In this document: in pieces, positions 47,256 to 56,277 of the stretch | How the letters are laid out: every line of letters starts with the position of its first letter | Position numbering within the stretch: position 1 is the first letter of the stretch | Assembly: GCF_000427665.1 (NCBI RefSeq) | Contig: NZ_KE386572.1 | Coordinates: forward strand, 1,095,117 to 1,159,116 | DNA length: 64,000 nt | Direction of reading: 5' to 3' | Origin: Geminicoccus roseus DSM 18922 | GTDB taxonomy: Bacteria > Pseudomonadota > Alphaproteobacteria > Geminicoccales > Geminicoccaceae | Program-made: the position numbers and the translations under genes | The notes under the pieces: model-generated | The model's database searches: none | The model's input: the letters and a program-made list of their open reading frames with translations, nothing else | Told to the model about the DNA's origin: nothing

Positions 47256-47449
47256 TGAGCTCCAAGACCCGTTCAACGCTTCGTTTCCCGCCCCAGAGGC
47301 AACGGCTTTTCTTTCGCGCCGCCGTATATCTTTATCCTTAGCAGAACATGACCTAAAGGCTAGGCGCAACGCTTCCCGCGCGACGCTTTGGTCCTTTCCG
47401 GAACCGGGGCGGCTCGATCGGCTTCGCCAGCAGGGGATGATCCTTCGCC
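47256..47449. promoter_or_regulatory. Divergent intergenic region, likely promoter of the PKS operon and of the UbiB-like gene
   Basis: The only sizeable gap between the PKS operon (leftwards) and the kinase gene (rightwards). It holds an AT-rich island at about 47318-47345 (TATATCTTTATCC on the plus strand) in otherwise very GC-rich DNA. This is the natural place for outward promoters, but I see no convincing -35/-10 pair or operator on either strand. Confidence 0.35.
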
Positions 47450-49306
47450 ATGCCGCACCAGGCCGTTGCCCTCCGCCTTGTCTCGGCCGATCCGCCCTCC
47501 CTGGAGGACCAGGAAAGCGACTTCCGGCGGTTCAGCATCAACGAGGATTATGTCCCCACGCCGCTCCGCCCCCTCAAGGACCGGCGCAAGGTCGAGATCC
47601 AGCCGAGATCGAGCAAGGACAGTCTGCGCGGCCTGCGGGTCCTGGTGACGATCATCGGCTACTTCCTGCGGGCACGGCTCAACCGTTGGTTCAGGAAGGA
47701 CTTCGAGGAGGCCAACGCCAAGGCGCTGCGGGCGATCTTCGAACATTTCGGCGGCCTGTGGGTGAAGCTCGGCCAGCTCCTGTCGCTGCGCACCGACATG
47801 TTCTCGGCGGCGATGTGCCGTGAACTGTCCCGCCTGCAGTTCGAGGCGGTCGGGTTTCCGGTGAAGGACGCGGTGGCTTCCATCGAGGCCGAGCTCGGCG
47901 GCCCCTTGATGCGGTTCTTCAGCCGGTTCGACATGGAGCCGTTCGCCGCGGCCTCGATCGCCCAGGTGCACCGCGCCGTGCTGCGGGAGACCCATGAGGT
48001 CGTGATCGTGAAGGTCCGGCGACCGGGGATCAAGCAGGCGTTCGAGGGCGACCTGAAGGCGCTGCAGCGGATGGTGCGCATCATCGGCTGGCTGCGCCTG
48101 GGCCCGCACATGCGCTGGGGCGATGCGGTGTGGGAACTCGAGCAGATGATGCGCGAGGAGCTCGACTATCGCTACGAGGCCGCCAACCTCGACCGGATGC
48201 GCAAGAGCCTGAAGGCGCACGGCGTCCACGTGCCGCGTCCCTACTTCCACCTCTCGACCGACGCCGTGATCGTGATGGAGTACGTGCCGGGCGTCCTGAT
48301 GTCGGAATATATCGAGGTCGCCAGCCACGATCCCGAGCGGGCCGAGGCCTGGTGCGCGGCCAACGGGATCCGGCCGAAGAAGGTGGCGCAGCGGCTGTTC
48401 ATCTCGGCGCTGCGCCAGCTGCTCGAGGACAACCTGTTCCACGCCGACCTGCACCCCGGCAACATCATGCTGCTGCGGAACAACCGGGTGGCCCTGATCG
48501 ACATGGGCACGATCGGCACGATGGAGCGCGAGTTCCTCGAGCTTTACCTGATGAGCCTGCGGTCCCTGGCGCAGAAGGACTTCTCCCGCGCCGCGGACTA
48601 CCTGCTGCGGCTCTGCCCGGACCTGCCGACCCTCAAGCTGACCTCGCTGCGCCGCGACCTGATCCGCTCCTACCGCAACTGGGAGGCGCGCACCCACCTG
48701 CGCAACGTCCCCTACCACGAGAAGGCGCTGAGCAGCGCCGGCTCGGATTCCGGCAAGATCCTCTACAAGTACAAGGTGCAGCCGACCTGGACCTTCATGC
48801 GGGTCAGCCGCACCTGGGCGACGCTGGACGCCTCCATGCAGTTCCTGATCCCCAACGCGAACTACATGAAGCTGTTCGACCGCTACTTCCAGAATGCCCG
48901 CTACCGCGCCCTGCGCGGCCAGGGACTGCGCCGGTCCCTGGAGAAGAGCGTCAGCCGGATGGTCGAGGCCGTGCACGAATACGACCTCCTGCTGCGCCCC
49001 CTCCTGCGCAACGAGACGCTGTCGCTGACCGGCTCGGTCAGCAAGCTCGCCAGCATGGGGGCGGTGATCCTGCGCGGCCTGGTCTATGCGTTCGGGTTCG
49101 GCCTGATCTTCGCGATGTTTGCCCACTTCAAGAACCAGCACGACATCTCGCTGGACGGGCTGAGCCGGGAATCCAACGAGATCCTCGATTTCATGGAAGG
49201 CATCACCTACGGGGAGTCGATCGTCTATGTCTGCGCCATCATCTGGATCCTCATCATCTGCAGGAAGCTGCTGAAACTGGCCGAGCAGCCGGACTATCGT
49301 TCTTGA
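47450..49306 (+). CDS. ABC1/UbiB/AarF-family atypical kinase
   Basis: 618 residues. Family hallmarks: KLGQ (KxGQ) near 107, the Ala-rich loop ASIAQVH, HADLHPGN (catalytic-loop motif) near 340 and LIDMG, the DFG equivalent. Two hydrophobic segments close to the C-terminus would anchor it in the inner membrane, as in UbiB. Family members act in ubiquinone synthesis or as small-molecule kinases/ATPases. The N-terminal extension of about 70 residues and the position beside a PKS operon make a pathway-specific role possible. The downstream acyltransferase gene overlaps its stop codon, so the two are probably co-translated. It could also be a housekeeping UbiB paralogue. Confidence 0.85.
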   Translation: MPHQAVALRLVSADPPSLEDQESDFRRFSINEDYVPTPLRPLKDRRKVEIQPRSSKDSLRGLRVLVTIIGYFLRARLNRWFRKDFEEANAKALRAIFEHFGGLWVKLGQLLSLRTDMFSAAMCRELSRLQFEAVGFPVKDAVASIEAELGGPLMRFFSRFDMEPFAAASIAQVHRAVLRETHEVVIVKVRRPGIKQAFEGDLKALQRMVRIIGWLRLGPHMRWGDAVWELEQMMREELDYRYEAANLDRMRKSLKAHGVHVPRPYFHLSTDAVIVMEYVPGVLMSEYIEVASHDPERAEAWCAANGIRPKKVAQRLFISALRQLLEDNLFHADLHPGNIMLLRNNRVALIDMGTIGTMEREFLELYLMSLRSLAQKDFSRAADYLLRLCPDLPTLKLTSLRRDLIRSYRNWEARTHLRNVPYHEKALSSAGSDSGKILYKYKVQPTWTFMRVSRTWATLDASMQFLIPNANYMKLFDRYFQNARYRALRGQGLRRSLEKSVSRMVEAVHEYDLLLRPLLRNETLSLTGSVSKLASMGAVILRGLVYAFGFGLIFAMFAHFKNQHDISLDGLSRESNEILDFMEGITYGESIVYVCAIIWILIICRKLLKLAEQPDYRS

Positions 49307-50433
49307 GCCGCCGGCTCGGGCCCGAGGAGACCAAGTACTGGCTGCTCGGGCAGGCGCAGCCGTTCAACATCGTGCTGGCCGCGGGCATCGCGGGTTGGCG
49401 GCCGCCCGTGGCGCTGGCGCTGCCCGGGATCGAACTGGCCAGAGGGCTGCCGCGCTGGACGGCGGCCTCGCCGGAGGGGCGGATCGAGACGGCCACGGGG
49501 CCCTGGCCAGCCGTGGCGCAGGACCTGCTGCGCGCGCCCCTGCCGGCAGCGGGCGGAGGGGCCTGGCGCCTTGCCCTGGTGGATGACGGCATGGAAACCG
49601 TGCTGCTGCTGGCCCTGCCCCACGCCTTGGTTGATGCCCGGGGCGGCCTGGTCCTCCTGGAGCGGATCCTGGCCGGCGCGGCGATCCCGGCGCAGCCGCC
49701 GTCCTTCGAGGAACTGCTGGACGAGGCGGCCTATCCCGACCCGGCGCATCAGGACGAGGTGCTGGGCTGGTGGAGCCGGCGGGTCACCGAGCGGGTCCGG
49801 GCGCTCGACCTGGCGGCGATCGCCCGGCTGCTGCCGGCCACCGCACCGGCGCGCCTGACGCTTGCCACGCTGGACGGGCCGGCCTTCGGGCGCCTGCAGG
49901 AGCGCTGCCGGAACGAGGAAACCACCCTGCATGGCGCCGTCGTCGCCGCGCTGGTGCCGGAGGCCGGGGCCGGCCGGCTGGGCCATGCGGTCGACATGCG
50001 CCGGTTCCTGCCGGAGCCCCTGGCCGGCGAGACGTGGTTCGCCCTGTCCAGCCTCGTGACCCCTACCCCGGATGCCGCCGGTTACTGGGAGCGTGCGCGC
50101 CAGGCGCGCGCCCTGGTCTCGGCCGGCTTGGCCGCCGGGGAAGCCGGTGCTGCGCTGGCCGAGCTTCCGCGCACCCTTGCCGCCGAAACCCGGCGGTCGA
50201 TGGCGCGGCCGCCTTTGACCGTCAGCAACGGCGGCCGGGCCACGTTGCCGTCGGGTCCGCACGGACAAGCCACCTGGTACATGGCGCTGGCAGGCGCCAA
50301 TGCCGGGGGGCCGGTGCTTTCGGTGAGCGGGGCCGGGGAGCGGCTGATGCTGGCGAGCGTGGTGCCGGACGACCAGGCGGACCTGCCGGTCCAGGCGATC
50401 GCCCGGCGGCTGCACGAGGCCGCCTCAGCCTAG
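49303..50433 (+). CDS. Condensation-domain-superfamily acyltransferase (PapA/WES-like)
   Basis: 376 residues from TTG 49303, overlapping the kinase stop in the form TTGA; no better start lies nearby. The first half carries HALVD, matching the HxxxD catalytic motif of CoA-dependent acyltransferases and NRPS condensation enzymes, preceded by LLLALP. Length suits a truncated or divergent stand-alone enzyme; C-domain-fold enzymes usually have about 420-450 residues. Beside a PKS lacking a visible terminal thioesterase it could esterify or release the finished chain, as PapA5 does for phthiocerol, but that is inference. Its end overlaps the convergent pump gene by nine bases. Confidence 0.65.
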   Translation: MSRRLGPEETKYWLLGQAQPFNIVLAAGIAGWRPPVALALPGIELARGLPRWTAASPEGRIETATGPWPAVAQDLLRAPLPAAGGGAWRLALVDDGMETVLLLALPHALVDARGGLVLLERILAGAAIPAQPPSFEELLDEAAYPDPAHQDEVLGWWSRRVTERVRALDLAAIARLLPATAPARLTLATLDGPAFGRLQERCRNEETTLHGAVVAALVPEAGAGRLGHAVDMRRFLPEPLAGETWFALSSLVTPTPDAAGYWERARQARALVSAGLAAGEAGAALAELPRTLAAETRRSMARPPLTVSNGGRATLPSGPHGQATWYMALAGANAGGPVLSVSGAGERLMLASVVPDDQADLPVQAIARRLHEAASA

Positions 50434-53400
50434 CCCCATCTTCTCCAGCCGCTCATGCGCCCCTTCGCTGATGTCGGCATGGGGACGGCGCACCTTGCGG
50501 GTCAGGAGGGTGTAGACCACCGGCACCACGAACAGCGACAGAAGGGTGCCGATCAGCAGGCCGCCGACCAGAACCAGGCCGATATTCATCCGGCTGGCGG
50601 CGCCGGCGCCTTGCGCGAACAGGAGCGGCACGCTGCCCAGCACCATCGCGAGCGTGGTCATCAGGATCGGCCGCAGGCGCAAGGCGGCCGATTCCATCAC
50701 CGCCTCGCGCAACTCGATGCCGCGGTCGCGCAGCTGGTTGGCGAACTCGGTGATCAGGATGCCGTGCTTGGCGATCAGGCCGACCAGGGTGATGAAGCCG
50801 ATGCCGCTGTAGACGTTGAGCGAGCCGCCGAACAGGGCCAGAGCCACGATGGCGCCGGCCACCGACAAAGGCACCACCAGCAGCACGATGCAGGGATCGC
50901 GGAAGCTCTCGAACTGGGCGGTCAGCGTCAGGAAGATGAACACGATCCCCAGCAGGAACACCGCCCCGTCCGCGGCATTGGCCTGCTTCAGCTGGCGGGA
51001 CGCGCCGTTGTAGTCGATCTGCATGCCCGGCTCGAGCTCCGCCCGGGCCAGCTGGGTCAGCCGGTCCAGGGCCGAGCCGGTGCTGAAGCCGGGGCCGGCA
51101 TCGGCGGAGATCTGCGCGGAGGCCAGCTGGTTGAAGCGCGGCAGGAAGCTGGCGCCGGCGCTGGTGGCGACGGTGACGAAGGTGTCGAGCGGCACCAGGC
51201 TGCCGTCGCTGGCGCGCACGCCGACCAGGCCGATGCTGTCCGGCCGCTCGGCATAGGCGCGGGCCAGCTCGAGCTGGATCTTGTAGAGCTGCCCGTTCCA
51301 GGAGAAGCGGTCGACGTCGTAGCCGCCGAACAGCATGCGCAGGGACCCGGCGATCGACTGGATGTCGGCGCCGCGATCGGCCGCCAGCGCCTCGTCGATG
51401 TCCAGGTCGATCTGCGGCAGGTCGAAGCGCAGGTCGACGCTGGCCGCGGCGATCGCCGGATCGTTCTCCGCCTTGGCCAGGATCCGGTCGGCGACCCTGG
51501 CCAGGGCCTGGTAGCCCATCGGCCCCTTGATCACGAGCTGGAGCGGCTGCGCCTGGGCGCCGCTCAGCGGGTCGGGCGGGATCAGCGTGGTCGCCAGGCC
51601 CGGGATCCTGGCGAGGTCGCCCCGGATCGAATCGCCGATCTCCTTGGCCGAGCGGGTCCGCTCCTCCCAGTCCTCCAGGAGCAGGAAGGCATAGCCCTGG
51701 TTGGTCGCGGGGATGCCCAGGATGATCAGCGAGCCGCTCTTTTCCGGCACGGTGTCGAACACCTTCTCCACCGCGGCGGCGTTCTGGACCAGATAGTCGG
51801 CGGTGGCGTTGGTGGGGGCATCGAGCTGGACCAGGAGATAGCCCTCGTCCTCGTTCGGCGCGAACTCGCCCTGCAGGCTCGCCGCGGCGAGCCCGCCCAC
51901 GAGCAGCACGGTGATCGCCACGACCCCGATCGCCAGGCGCGAGCCGAGCAGGCCCCCCAGCAGGCTGCGGTAGTGGTGGACCAGCCGGTCGAACAGCCGG
52001 TCGACGGTGCGCGAATAGAGATTGCCGTGGGTGGGGCGCAGCAGGCGCGAGCACATCATCGGCGAGAGCGTGCGCGAGATCACCCCCGAGATCAGCACGG
52101 CGAAGGCCAGGGTCAGCCCGAACTCCCGGAACAGCGCGCCCAGCATGCCCGGCGCCAGGCCGATCGGCACGTAGAGCGCCGCCAGGGTGATGGTGGTGGC
52201 GACGATGGCGAACCCGATCTCGGCGCTGCCGACAAAGGCCGCGTCCACCGCCGACAGGCCCTCGTCGATGTGGCGCTGCACGTTCTCCACGTCGACGATC
52301 GCGTCGTCGACGACCAGGCCGATGGCCAGGATGAAGGCCAGGAGGGTGAAGGTGTTGAAGCTGAACCCGGCGAAATAGATGAACACCACCGTGGTCAGCA
52401 GCGAGAGCGGGATCGTGACCAGGGTGATCAGCGAGGAGCGCAGCGAGCCCAGGAAGGCGAACACCACCAGGATCACCAGGCCGATGGCGATCAGCAGCGT
52501 GTCGCGGACCTCGTCGAGCGAGGCGCTGATCGAGAGGGTGGTGTCGAACGCCACCCCCACATTGACCCCGCTGGGCAGCACGGCCTGGATCTGCGGGATG
52601 GTGTCGCGAACCGCCTGGGCGAGCACCAGGGAGTTGGCGGTCGACTGGCGCATGATCCCCAGCGCCACGGCCGACTTGCCGTCGATCCGCACCCGGGTGG
52701 CGCTGTTCTCGCCGGCGATCTGGACGTCGCCCACGTCGCGCAGCTGCACGACATGGCTGCCGCTGCGGCGGACCACGACATCGGCGACGCTCTCCACCGG
52801 ATGGGTCTGACCGCCGATCTGAATGCTGGTGCGCCCGATCTCGCTGGTGATGTCGCCGGCCGGCACGTCGGCGTTGCGCTGCTGGATGGCGGCGGCGATG
52901 TCGCCGGCGGACACCTCCATGGCCTGGAGGTCGAGCGGGTCGACCGTCACCGCCATGACCGGGCGGCGGTCGCCGATCACCTGGATGCTGCCGACCCCCG
53001 GCACCGTGGAGAGCTGCGGCACCACCACCCGGGCGGCCAGGTCGCTGAGCTCGACGTCCGACATCCCTTCGCCGGACAGGGACAGATAGAGGACCGGGAC
53101 GTTGTCCAGGCTCAGGCGCGAGATGATCGGCCGCTGCGCATCGGCGGGCAGCTGCCCCTGGATCTGGCTGATGCTGGACTGGATCAGGTTCGACGCCCGC
53201 ACCGAATCGGTGCCGAACTGGAAGGTCACCTGGACCGAGCTCAGGCCGGCCTCGCTGCGCGAGATCACGGTGTCCACGTCGCCCACGGTGGCGACCGCCT
53301 GCTCGATCGGCACGGTGATGCGGCTGGCGATCTGGTCCGGCGCGCCGCCCGGCAGGGCCGTGACGATCTGGATCATCGGGATGTCGAAGCGCGGCAGGTC

Positions 53401-53505
53401 GCGGATCTCGATCCGGGTCAGCGCGAACAGGCCGAGGATCGCCGGGATCAGGCTCACGACGATGGTGAGGGCCGGCCGGCGGATCCAGACCGCCGAGAGG
53501 TTCAT
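50425..53505 (-). CDS. RND-family efflux pump, inner-membrane transporter (AcrB/MexB-like)
   Basis: 1026 residues, the usual length of the HAE1/HAE2 RND family. The N-terminal transmembrane segment starts at residue 9 and a large periplasmic loop follows. A TM block around 340-480 contains GLVVDDAIV, the pair of proton-relay Asp residues in TM4; a second loop and TM block sit in the C-terminal half (LIAKHGILI region). It exports hydrophobic compounds by proton antiport. ATG overlaps the stop of the fusion protein (ATGA), so the two form an operon. Next to a large PKS cluster it is a good candidate for product export or self-resistance. Confidence 0.93.
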   Translation of the reverse strand: MNLSAVWIRRPALTIVVSLIPAILGLFALTRIEIRDLPRFDIPMIQIVTALPGGAPDQIASRITVPIEQAVATVGDVDTVISRSEAGLSSVQVTFQFGTDSVRASNLIQSSISQIQGQLPADAQRPIISRLSLDNVPVLYLSLSGEGMSDVELSDLAARVVVPQLSTVPGVGSIQVIGDRRPVMAVTVDPLDLQAMEVSAGDIAAAIQQRNADVPAGDITSEIGRTSIQIGGQTHPVESVADVVVRRSGSHVVQLRDVGDVQIAGENSATRVRIDGKSAVALGIMRQSTANSLVLAQAVRDTIPQIQAVLPSGVNVGVAFDTTLSISASLDEVRDTLLIAIGLVILVVFAFLGSLRSSLITLVTIPLSLLTTVVFIYFAGFSFNTFTLLAFILAIGLVVDDAIVDVENVQRHIDEGLSAVDAAFVGSAEIGFAIVATTITLAALYVPIGLAPGMLGALFREFGLTLAFAVLISGVISRTLSPMMCSRLLRPTHGNLYSRTVDRLFDRLVHHYRSLLGGLLGSRLAIGVVAITVLLVGGLAAASLQGEFAPNEDEGYLLVQLDAPTNATADYLVQNAAAVEKVFDTVPEKSGSLIILGIPATNQGYAFLLLEDWEERTRSAKEIGDSIRGDLARIPGLATTLIPPDPLSGAQAQPLQLVIKGPMGYQALARVADRILAKAENDPAIAAASVDLRFDLPQIDLDIDEALAADRGADIQSIAGSLRMLFGGYDVDRFSWNGQLYKIQLELARAYAERPDSIGLVGVRASDGSLVPLDTFVTVATSAGASFLPRFNQLASAQISADAGPGFSTGSALDRLTQLARAELEPGMQIDYNGASRQLKQANAADGAVFLLGIVFIFLTLTAQFESFRDPCIVLLVVPLSVAGAIVALALFGGSLNVYSGIGFITLVGLIAKHGILITEFANQLRDRGIELREAVMESAALRLRPILMTTLAMVLGSVPLLFAQGAGAASRMNIGLVLVGGLLIGTLLSLFVVPVVYTLLTRKVRRPHADISEGAHERLEKMGLG

Positions 53506-54614
53506 GAACCGGCCGCCGGCTGCGGCTGCACGGCATCGCCGTCGCGCAGTCGGAACTGCCCGGAGGTCACCACCTGGTCACCTGCCTCCAGTCCATGGGT
53601 GATCTCCACCCCGGCTGCCGCCGTGGTGCCGGTCTGGACCTGGACGAGATGCGCCTTGCCGTCGGCCACCCGGTACACCGAGGCACCGGTGAGCTGCTGC
53701 ATCAGCGCCTCCTCCGGCACCACCAGGGTGCTGCGCCGGGCCCCGGTGGCGAGACGCAGGCTGCCGAACAGGCCGGGCCGGAGCTGCTTCTCCGGGTCCT
53801 TCAGGCTGGTGCGCACGGCGAAGGTGCGGGTCGAGGGGTCGATCACCGCGGAGATGAAGATCACGTCGCCGTCGAAGGTCTGGCCGGAGGCATTGCTCTG
53901 GAAGGTGACCGACGCCCCCTGTCTCACCTGCTCGAGCAGGCGCTCGGGCACCTGGATGTCGGCGGCCAGATCGTCGGGATCGACCAGGTCGACCATGGCC
54001 GTGCCGGGCGTCACGTACTGGCCGAGCGCCACCTGGTGGCGCTCCAGCCGCCCGGCGAACGGCGCCCGGATGGTCAGCAGATCGAGATTGAGCTGCTTGA
54101 GCTGCAGGTCGACTTCGGATTCGGCGAGATCGGCCTGGGTGGCGCCGAGCGACACCTGGGCCAGGAAGCCCTCGCTCTGCAGGGTGCTGTCGCGCTGCAC
54201 CTTGGCGCGGTTGAGATCGACCCGCTCCTGCGCCAGGGCGAGCTCGGCCTGCGCGGTGCGGTCGTCCAGGCGGTAAAGGGGCTGGCCGGCGGTCACCTCG
54301 GCGCCCTCCAGCACCAGGATGTCGGTGATGTGGCCGCTGGTGTAGGGCGAGATCGTGATGCGGCGCAGCGCCGTCACGCTGGCGGCGAAGGTCAGCTGGT
54401 CCTGGATCTCGGCATGGTCCACCGCCGCAAGCGTCACCGCCACCGGCGGCGGGGCCGCCGCCACCGCGGCGACCTTCCTGCCGAACGGATCGAACCGGTA
54501 GAAGGCGGCGCCGGCAATCCCGGCGCAGGCCACGAGAACGATGAGCCATGCCACCCGCGACAGCCGCCGCGGGCGCTCGCCAGCGGCCCTGTCCATCGGC
54601 ACATCGGCCATCAT
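53502..54614 (-). CDS. RND periplasmic membrane fusion protein (HlyD/AcrA family)
   Basis: 370 residues. One N-terminal transmembrane anchor (about 21-42), then the lipoyl half-motifs and alpha-hairpin typical of the family: SGHITDILVLEGAEV, a coiled coil of about 60 residues, and the second lipoyl half TIRAPFAGRLERHQV. A beta-barrel domain and C-terminal membrane-proximal domain follow. It bridges the RND pump to an outer-membrane channel; the TolC-type gene at 58415 could supply that. Adjacent ATG codons at 54614 and 54611 are both possible starts. Confidence 0.92.
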   Translation of the reverse strand: MMADVPMDRAAGERPRRLSRVAWLIVLVACAGIAGAAFYRFDPFGRKVAAVAAAPPPVAVTLAAVDHAEIQDQLTFAASVTALRRITISPYTSGHITDILVLEGAEVTAGQPLYRLDDRTAQAELALAQERVDLNRAKVQRDSTLQSEGFLAQVSLGATQADLAESEVDLQLKQLNLDLLTIRAPFAGRLERHQVALGQYVTPGTAMVDLVDPDDLAADIQVPERLLEQVRQGASVTFQSNASGQTFDGDVIFISAVIDPSTRTFAVRTSLKDPEKQLRPGLFGSLRLATGARRSTLVVPEEALMQQLTGASVYRVADGKAHLVQVQTGTTAAAGVEITHGLEAGDQVVTSGQFRLRDGDAVQPQPAAGS

Positions 54615-54698
54615 CTCTCGATCCGCACGTTCGAAAAACCAGAGCCGACGGGTCGGCCGGGCGCCGCCCCGGCCCCGGCATCAATCAGTCGCGGTCAA

Positions 54699-54995
54699 TC
54701 AGTCGTCGTCGTCATCGTCATCGTCGTCATCGTCGCCGAACAGCCCGCCCAGGCTGGGCTCCTGCCGGACCACGATGATCACGCGCTGGGTCGCCGCCTC
54801 GATGACGCCCTGCTCCTCGAGATCGGCCAGGGTGTCCTCGACCTTCTCCATGAGGCGGCCCTCGCCGCGGCGCAGCTTCCTCACGCGCCGGCGGCTGTGC
54901 TCGCCCATGTCGATCACGACCATCTCGCTGCTGGTCGGCTCCGGGGGCGAGATGTCCTTCGCCTCGACCTTCTCGACGACGTTGCTGTCTGCCAT
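54699..54995 (-). CDS. Small hypothetical protein with 11-Asp C-terminal tail
   Basis: 98 residues from ATG 54995 with a strong Shine-Dalgarno (AGGAGAAG). The frame is open further upstream but overlaps the next gene, and its composition there is not protein-like. The central basic stretch HSRRRVRKLRRGEG is followed by a predicted helix (GRLMEKVEDTLADLEEQG) and a beta-like VIIVV. The protein ends in GLFG plus eleven consecutive Asp. The core resembles the DUF6200 family as I recall it, unconfirmed. A nucleic-acid or protein-binding role with an acid-mimic tail is conceivable, not shown. Lies 46 bases downstream of its neighbour, likely one transcript. Confidence 0.7.
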   Translation of the reverse strand: MADSNVVEKVEAKDISPPEPTSSEMVVIDMGEHSRRRVRKLRRGEGRLMEKVEDTLADLEEQGVIEAATQRVIIVVRQEPSLGGLFGDDDDDDDDDDD

Positions 54996-55041
54996 CGAAT
55001 CTTCTCCTGGTGCTGACTTGCCGCGGCGCGAGCGGCGGGGC

Positions 55042-55446
55042 TCAGTCACGGCCGCGGATGATGTAGCGGGGCTTGGACTTGCGGATCGATCGGCGCACGT
55101 TGTCCGACAGGTCCTTGATCCAGCCGTCGCGCTTCTTGCTGTTGGAGCGCTCGTGGCGGCCGAGATAGTCGTTGAGCAGGCGCGCCTCGAACTTGATCGC
55201 CCGCCGCAGCACCCGTTCGATCGGCTTGAGCATCGCCGACTGCTTCTTGCGCCGCCGCTCGCCCTCGCTCTCGTAGCGCTCGCGACCCACCAGACGACCA
55301 TGCTGGTCGCGATGGAGCACGGTGACGCGAATGCCCTCGTCGTCGTCGTAGCGGGAATCCCGGTCGGCATCGTAGACCCGGCGCCGAGGGTGATCTCCTC
55401 CAAGCACCACTACGCGCCGAACATCCCTGTCGAGCTTGATCGCCAT
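55042..55446 (-). CDS. Small basic hypothetical protein
   Basis: 134 residues starting at ATG 55446 after a G-rich ribosome-binding region. Highly charged: an N-terminal beta-like part (RRVVVLGG), an acidic DDDEG turn, then a long Arg/Lys-rich helical part containing NDYLGRHERSNSKKRDGW. That last segment resembles a small conserved family I recall as DUF6312, unconfirmed. No signal peptide or membrane segment. It precedes the poly-Asp protein in the same orientation; the opposite charges of the two proteins invite the idea that they interact. Confidence 0.7.
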   Translation of the reverse strand: MAIKLDRDVRRVVVLGGDHPRRRVYDADRDSRYDDDEGIRVTVLHRDQHGRLVGRERYESEGERRRKKQSAMLKPIERVLRRAIKFEARLLNDYLGRHERSNSKKRDGWIKDLSDNVRRSIRKSKPRYIIRGRD

Positions 55447-55503
55447 GGTCTCGTGGCACCCCCTGCGATTAAGGCTTCAGCACACCTCAGGCTAAGACGT
55501 ATC
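55447..55503. promoter_or_regulatory. Short divergent intergenic region
   Basis: 57 bases between the start of the basic small protein (leftwards) and the PPTase (rightwards). It must hold control signals for one or both. The stretch around 55466-55502 is less GC-rich than its surroundings; no clear promoter hexamers are seen. Confidence 0.25.
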
Positions 55504-56277
55504 ATGGGCCACGGTTGCGTGAAACCTGTAATTTCCGCCAAGATCGTCGCGAATGTAGTGTTCTGCGATGTCGACTTGCTCGACAGGAACAGCGCCGACA
55601 GACTACCGATCTTCCTGGAAGCGGCCGAACAAAAGCGAAATGAACGCTTCTTGGTTGAAAAAGCGCGCCGCCTTCATGCCGCCGCTCATGTTCTCGCGCG
55701 TCTGGTGCTGGCCGACCATCTGCAACTGCCGCCAGAGCGCCTGCACTTCGCCCGCACGGCAACGGGCAAGCCGTTCCTGGCCGATCCGCCGGCGCCTGTA
55801 GCCGTCAGCCTCGCCCATAGCGGCAGCCTCGCCCTGTGCGCGTTCGCCCCGGTCGAGGCGCTGGGGATCGACGTGGAGCCGCTGGACCGGCGCGAGTTCA
55901 CCCCGTCGCTGCTCCACGACCTGCTGGCGCCGGTGGAGCGCGCGCGGCTGGTGGGGCTCGAGGGCACGGTTCTGCAGGAGGCGCTGGTGGCGCTTTGGAC
56001 CGGCAAGGAAGCGGTCGCCAAGGCCCATGGCGGCGGCCTGTCCCTGCCCCTGGAGCGCCTGATCGTGCCGCCGGGCGACGGCGCCGTCGACATGGGCGGA
56101 ATCGAAGGGGCGGCGCCGGCGGTCTGGCGGCTGCACCGCCTGCGTCCCGACCCGCGCTACCGGGCTGCCCTGGCCCTGGCGCTGGCGCCCGAGGCGTTGC
56201 TGGAGATCCGCTGCACCGACGCCACCAATCGGCTCAAGGAGCTTCCGGCTCGGCCACCAGCGGCAGGATCTGCCTGA
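55504..56277 (+). CDS. Sfp-type 4'-phosphopantetheinyl transferase
   Basis: 257 residues from ATG 55504; the frame is open much further upstream but that part overlaps the small genes and lacks family features. Contains the three family motifs in order: SLAHSG (substrate loop), GIDVEP (Mg-binding Asp/Glu) and WTGKEAVAKA (WxxKEAxxK). Enzymes of this type move phosphopantetheine from CoA onto the Ser of ACP and PCP domains. Ten carrier domains are visible in this window (nine ACPs, one PCP), and none works unmodified. This gene is therefore probably part of the pathway. Its 3' end overlaps the convergent phosphoesterase gene by 44 bases. Confidence 0.92.
   Translation: MGHGCVKPVISAKIVANVVFCDVDLLDRNSADRLPIFLEAAEQKRNERFLVEKARRLHAAAHVLARLVLADHLQLPPERLHFARTATGKPFLADPPAPVAVSLAHSGSLALCAFAPVEALGIDVEPLDRREFTPSLLHDLLAPVERARLVGLEGTVLQEALVALWTGKEAVAKAHGGGLSLPLERLIVPPGDGAVDMGGIEGAAPAVWRLHRLRPDPRYRAALALALAPEALLEIRCTDATNRLKELPARPPAAGSA

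Noticed and set aside
47256-47369. 38-residue N-terminal extension of the type II thioesterase
   Set aside because: Arg/Lys-rich and unlike the family; GTG 47255 has a proper Shine-Dalgarno and gives the normal length.
54541-55503. N-terminal extension of the PPTase frame by about 320 residues
   Set aside because: Runs antisense through the small hypothetical genes and shows no PPTase feature; the family-like sequence begins after 55504.
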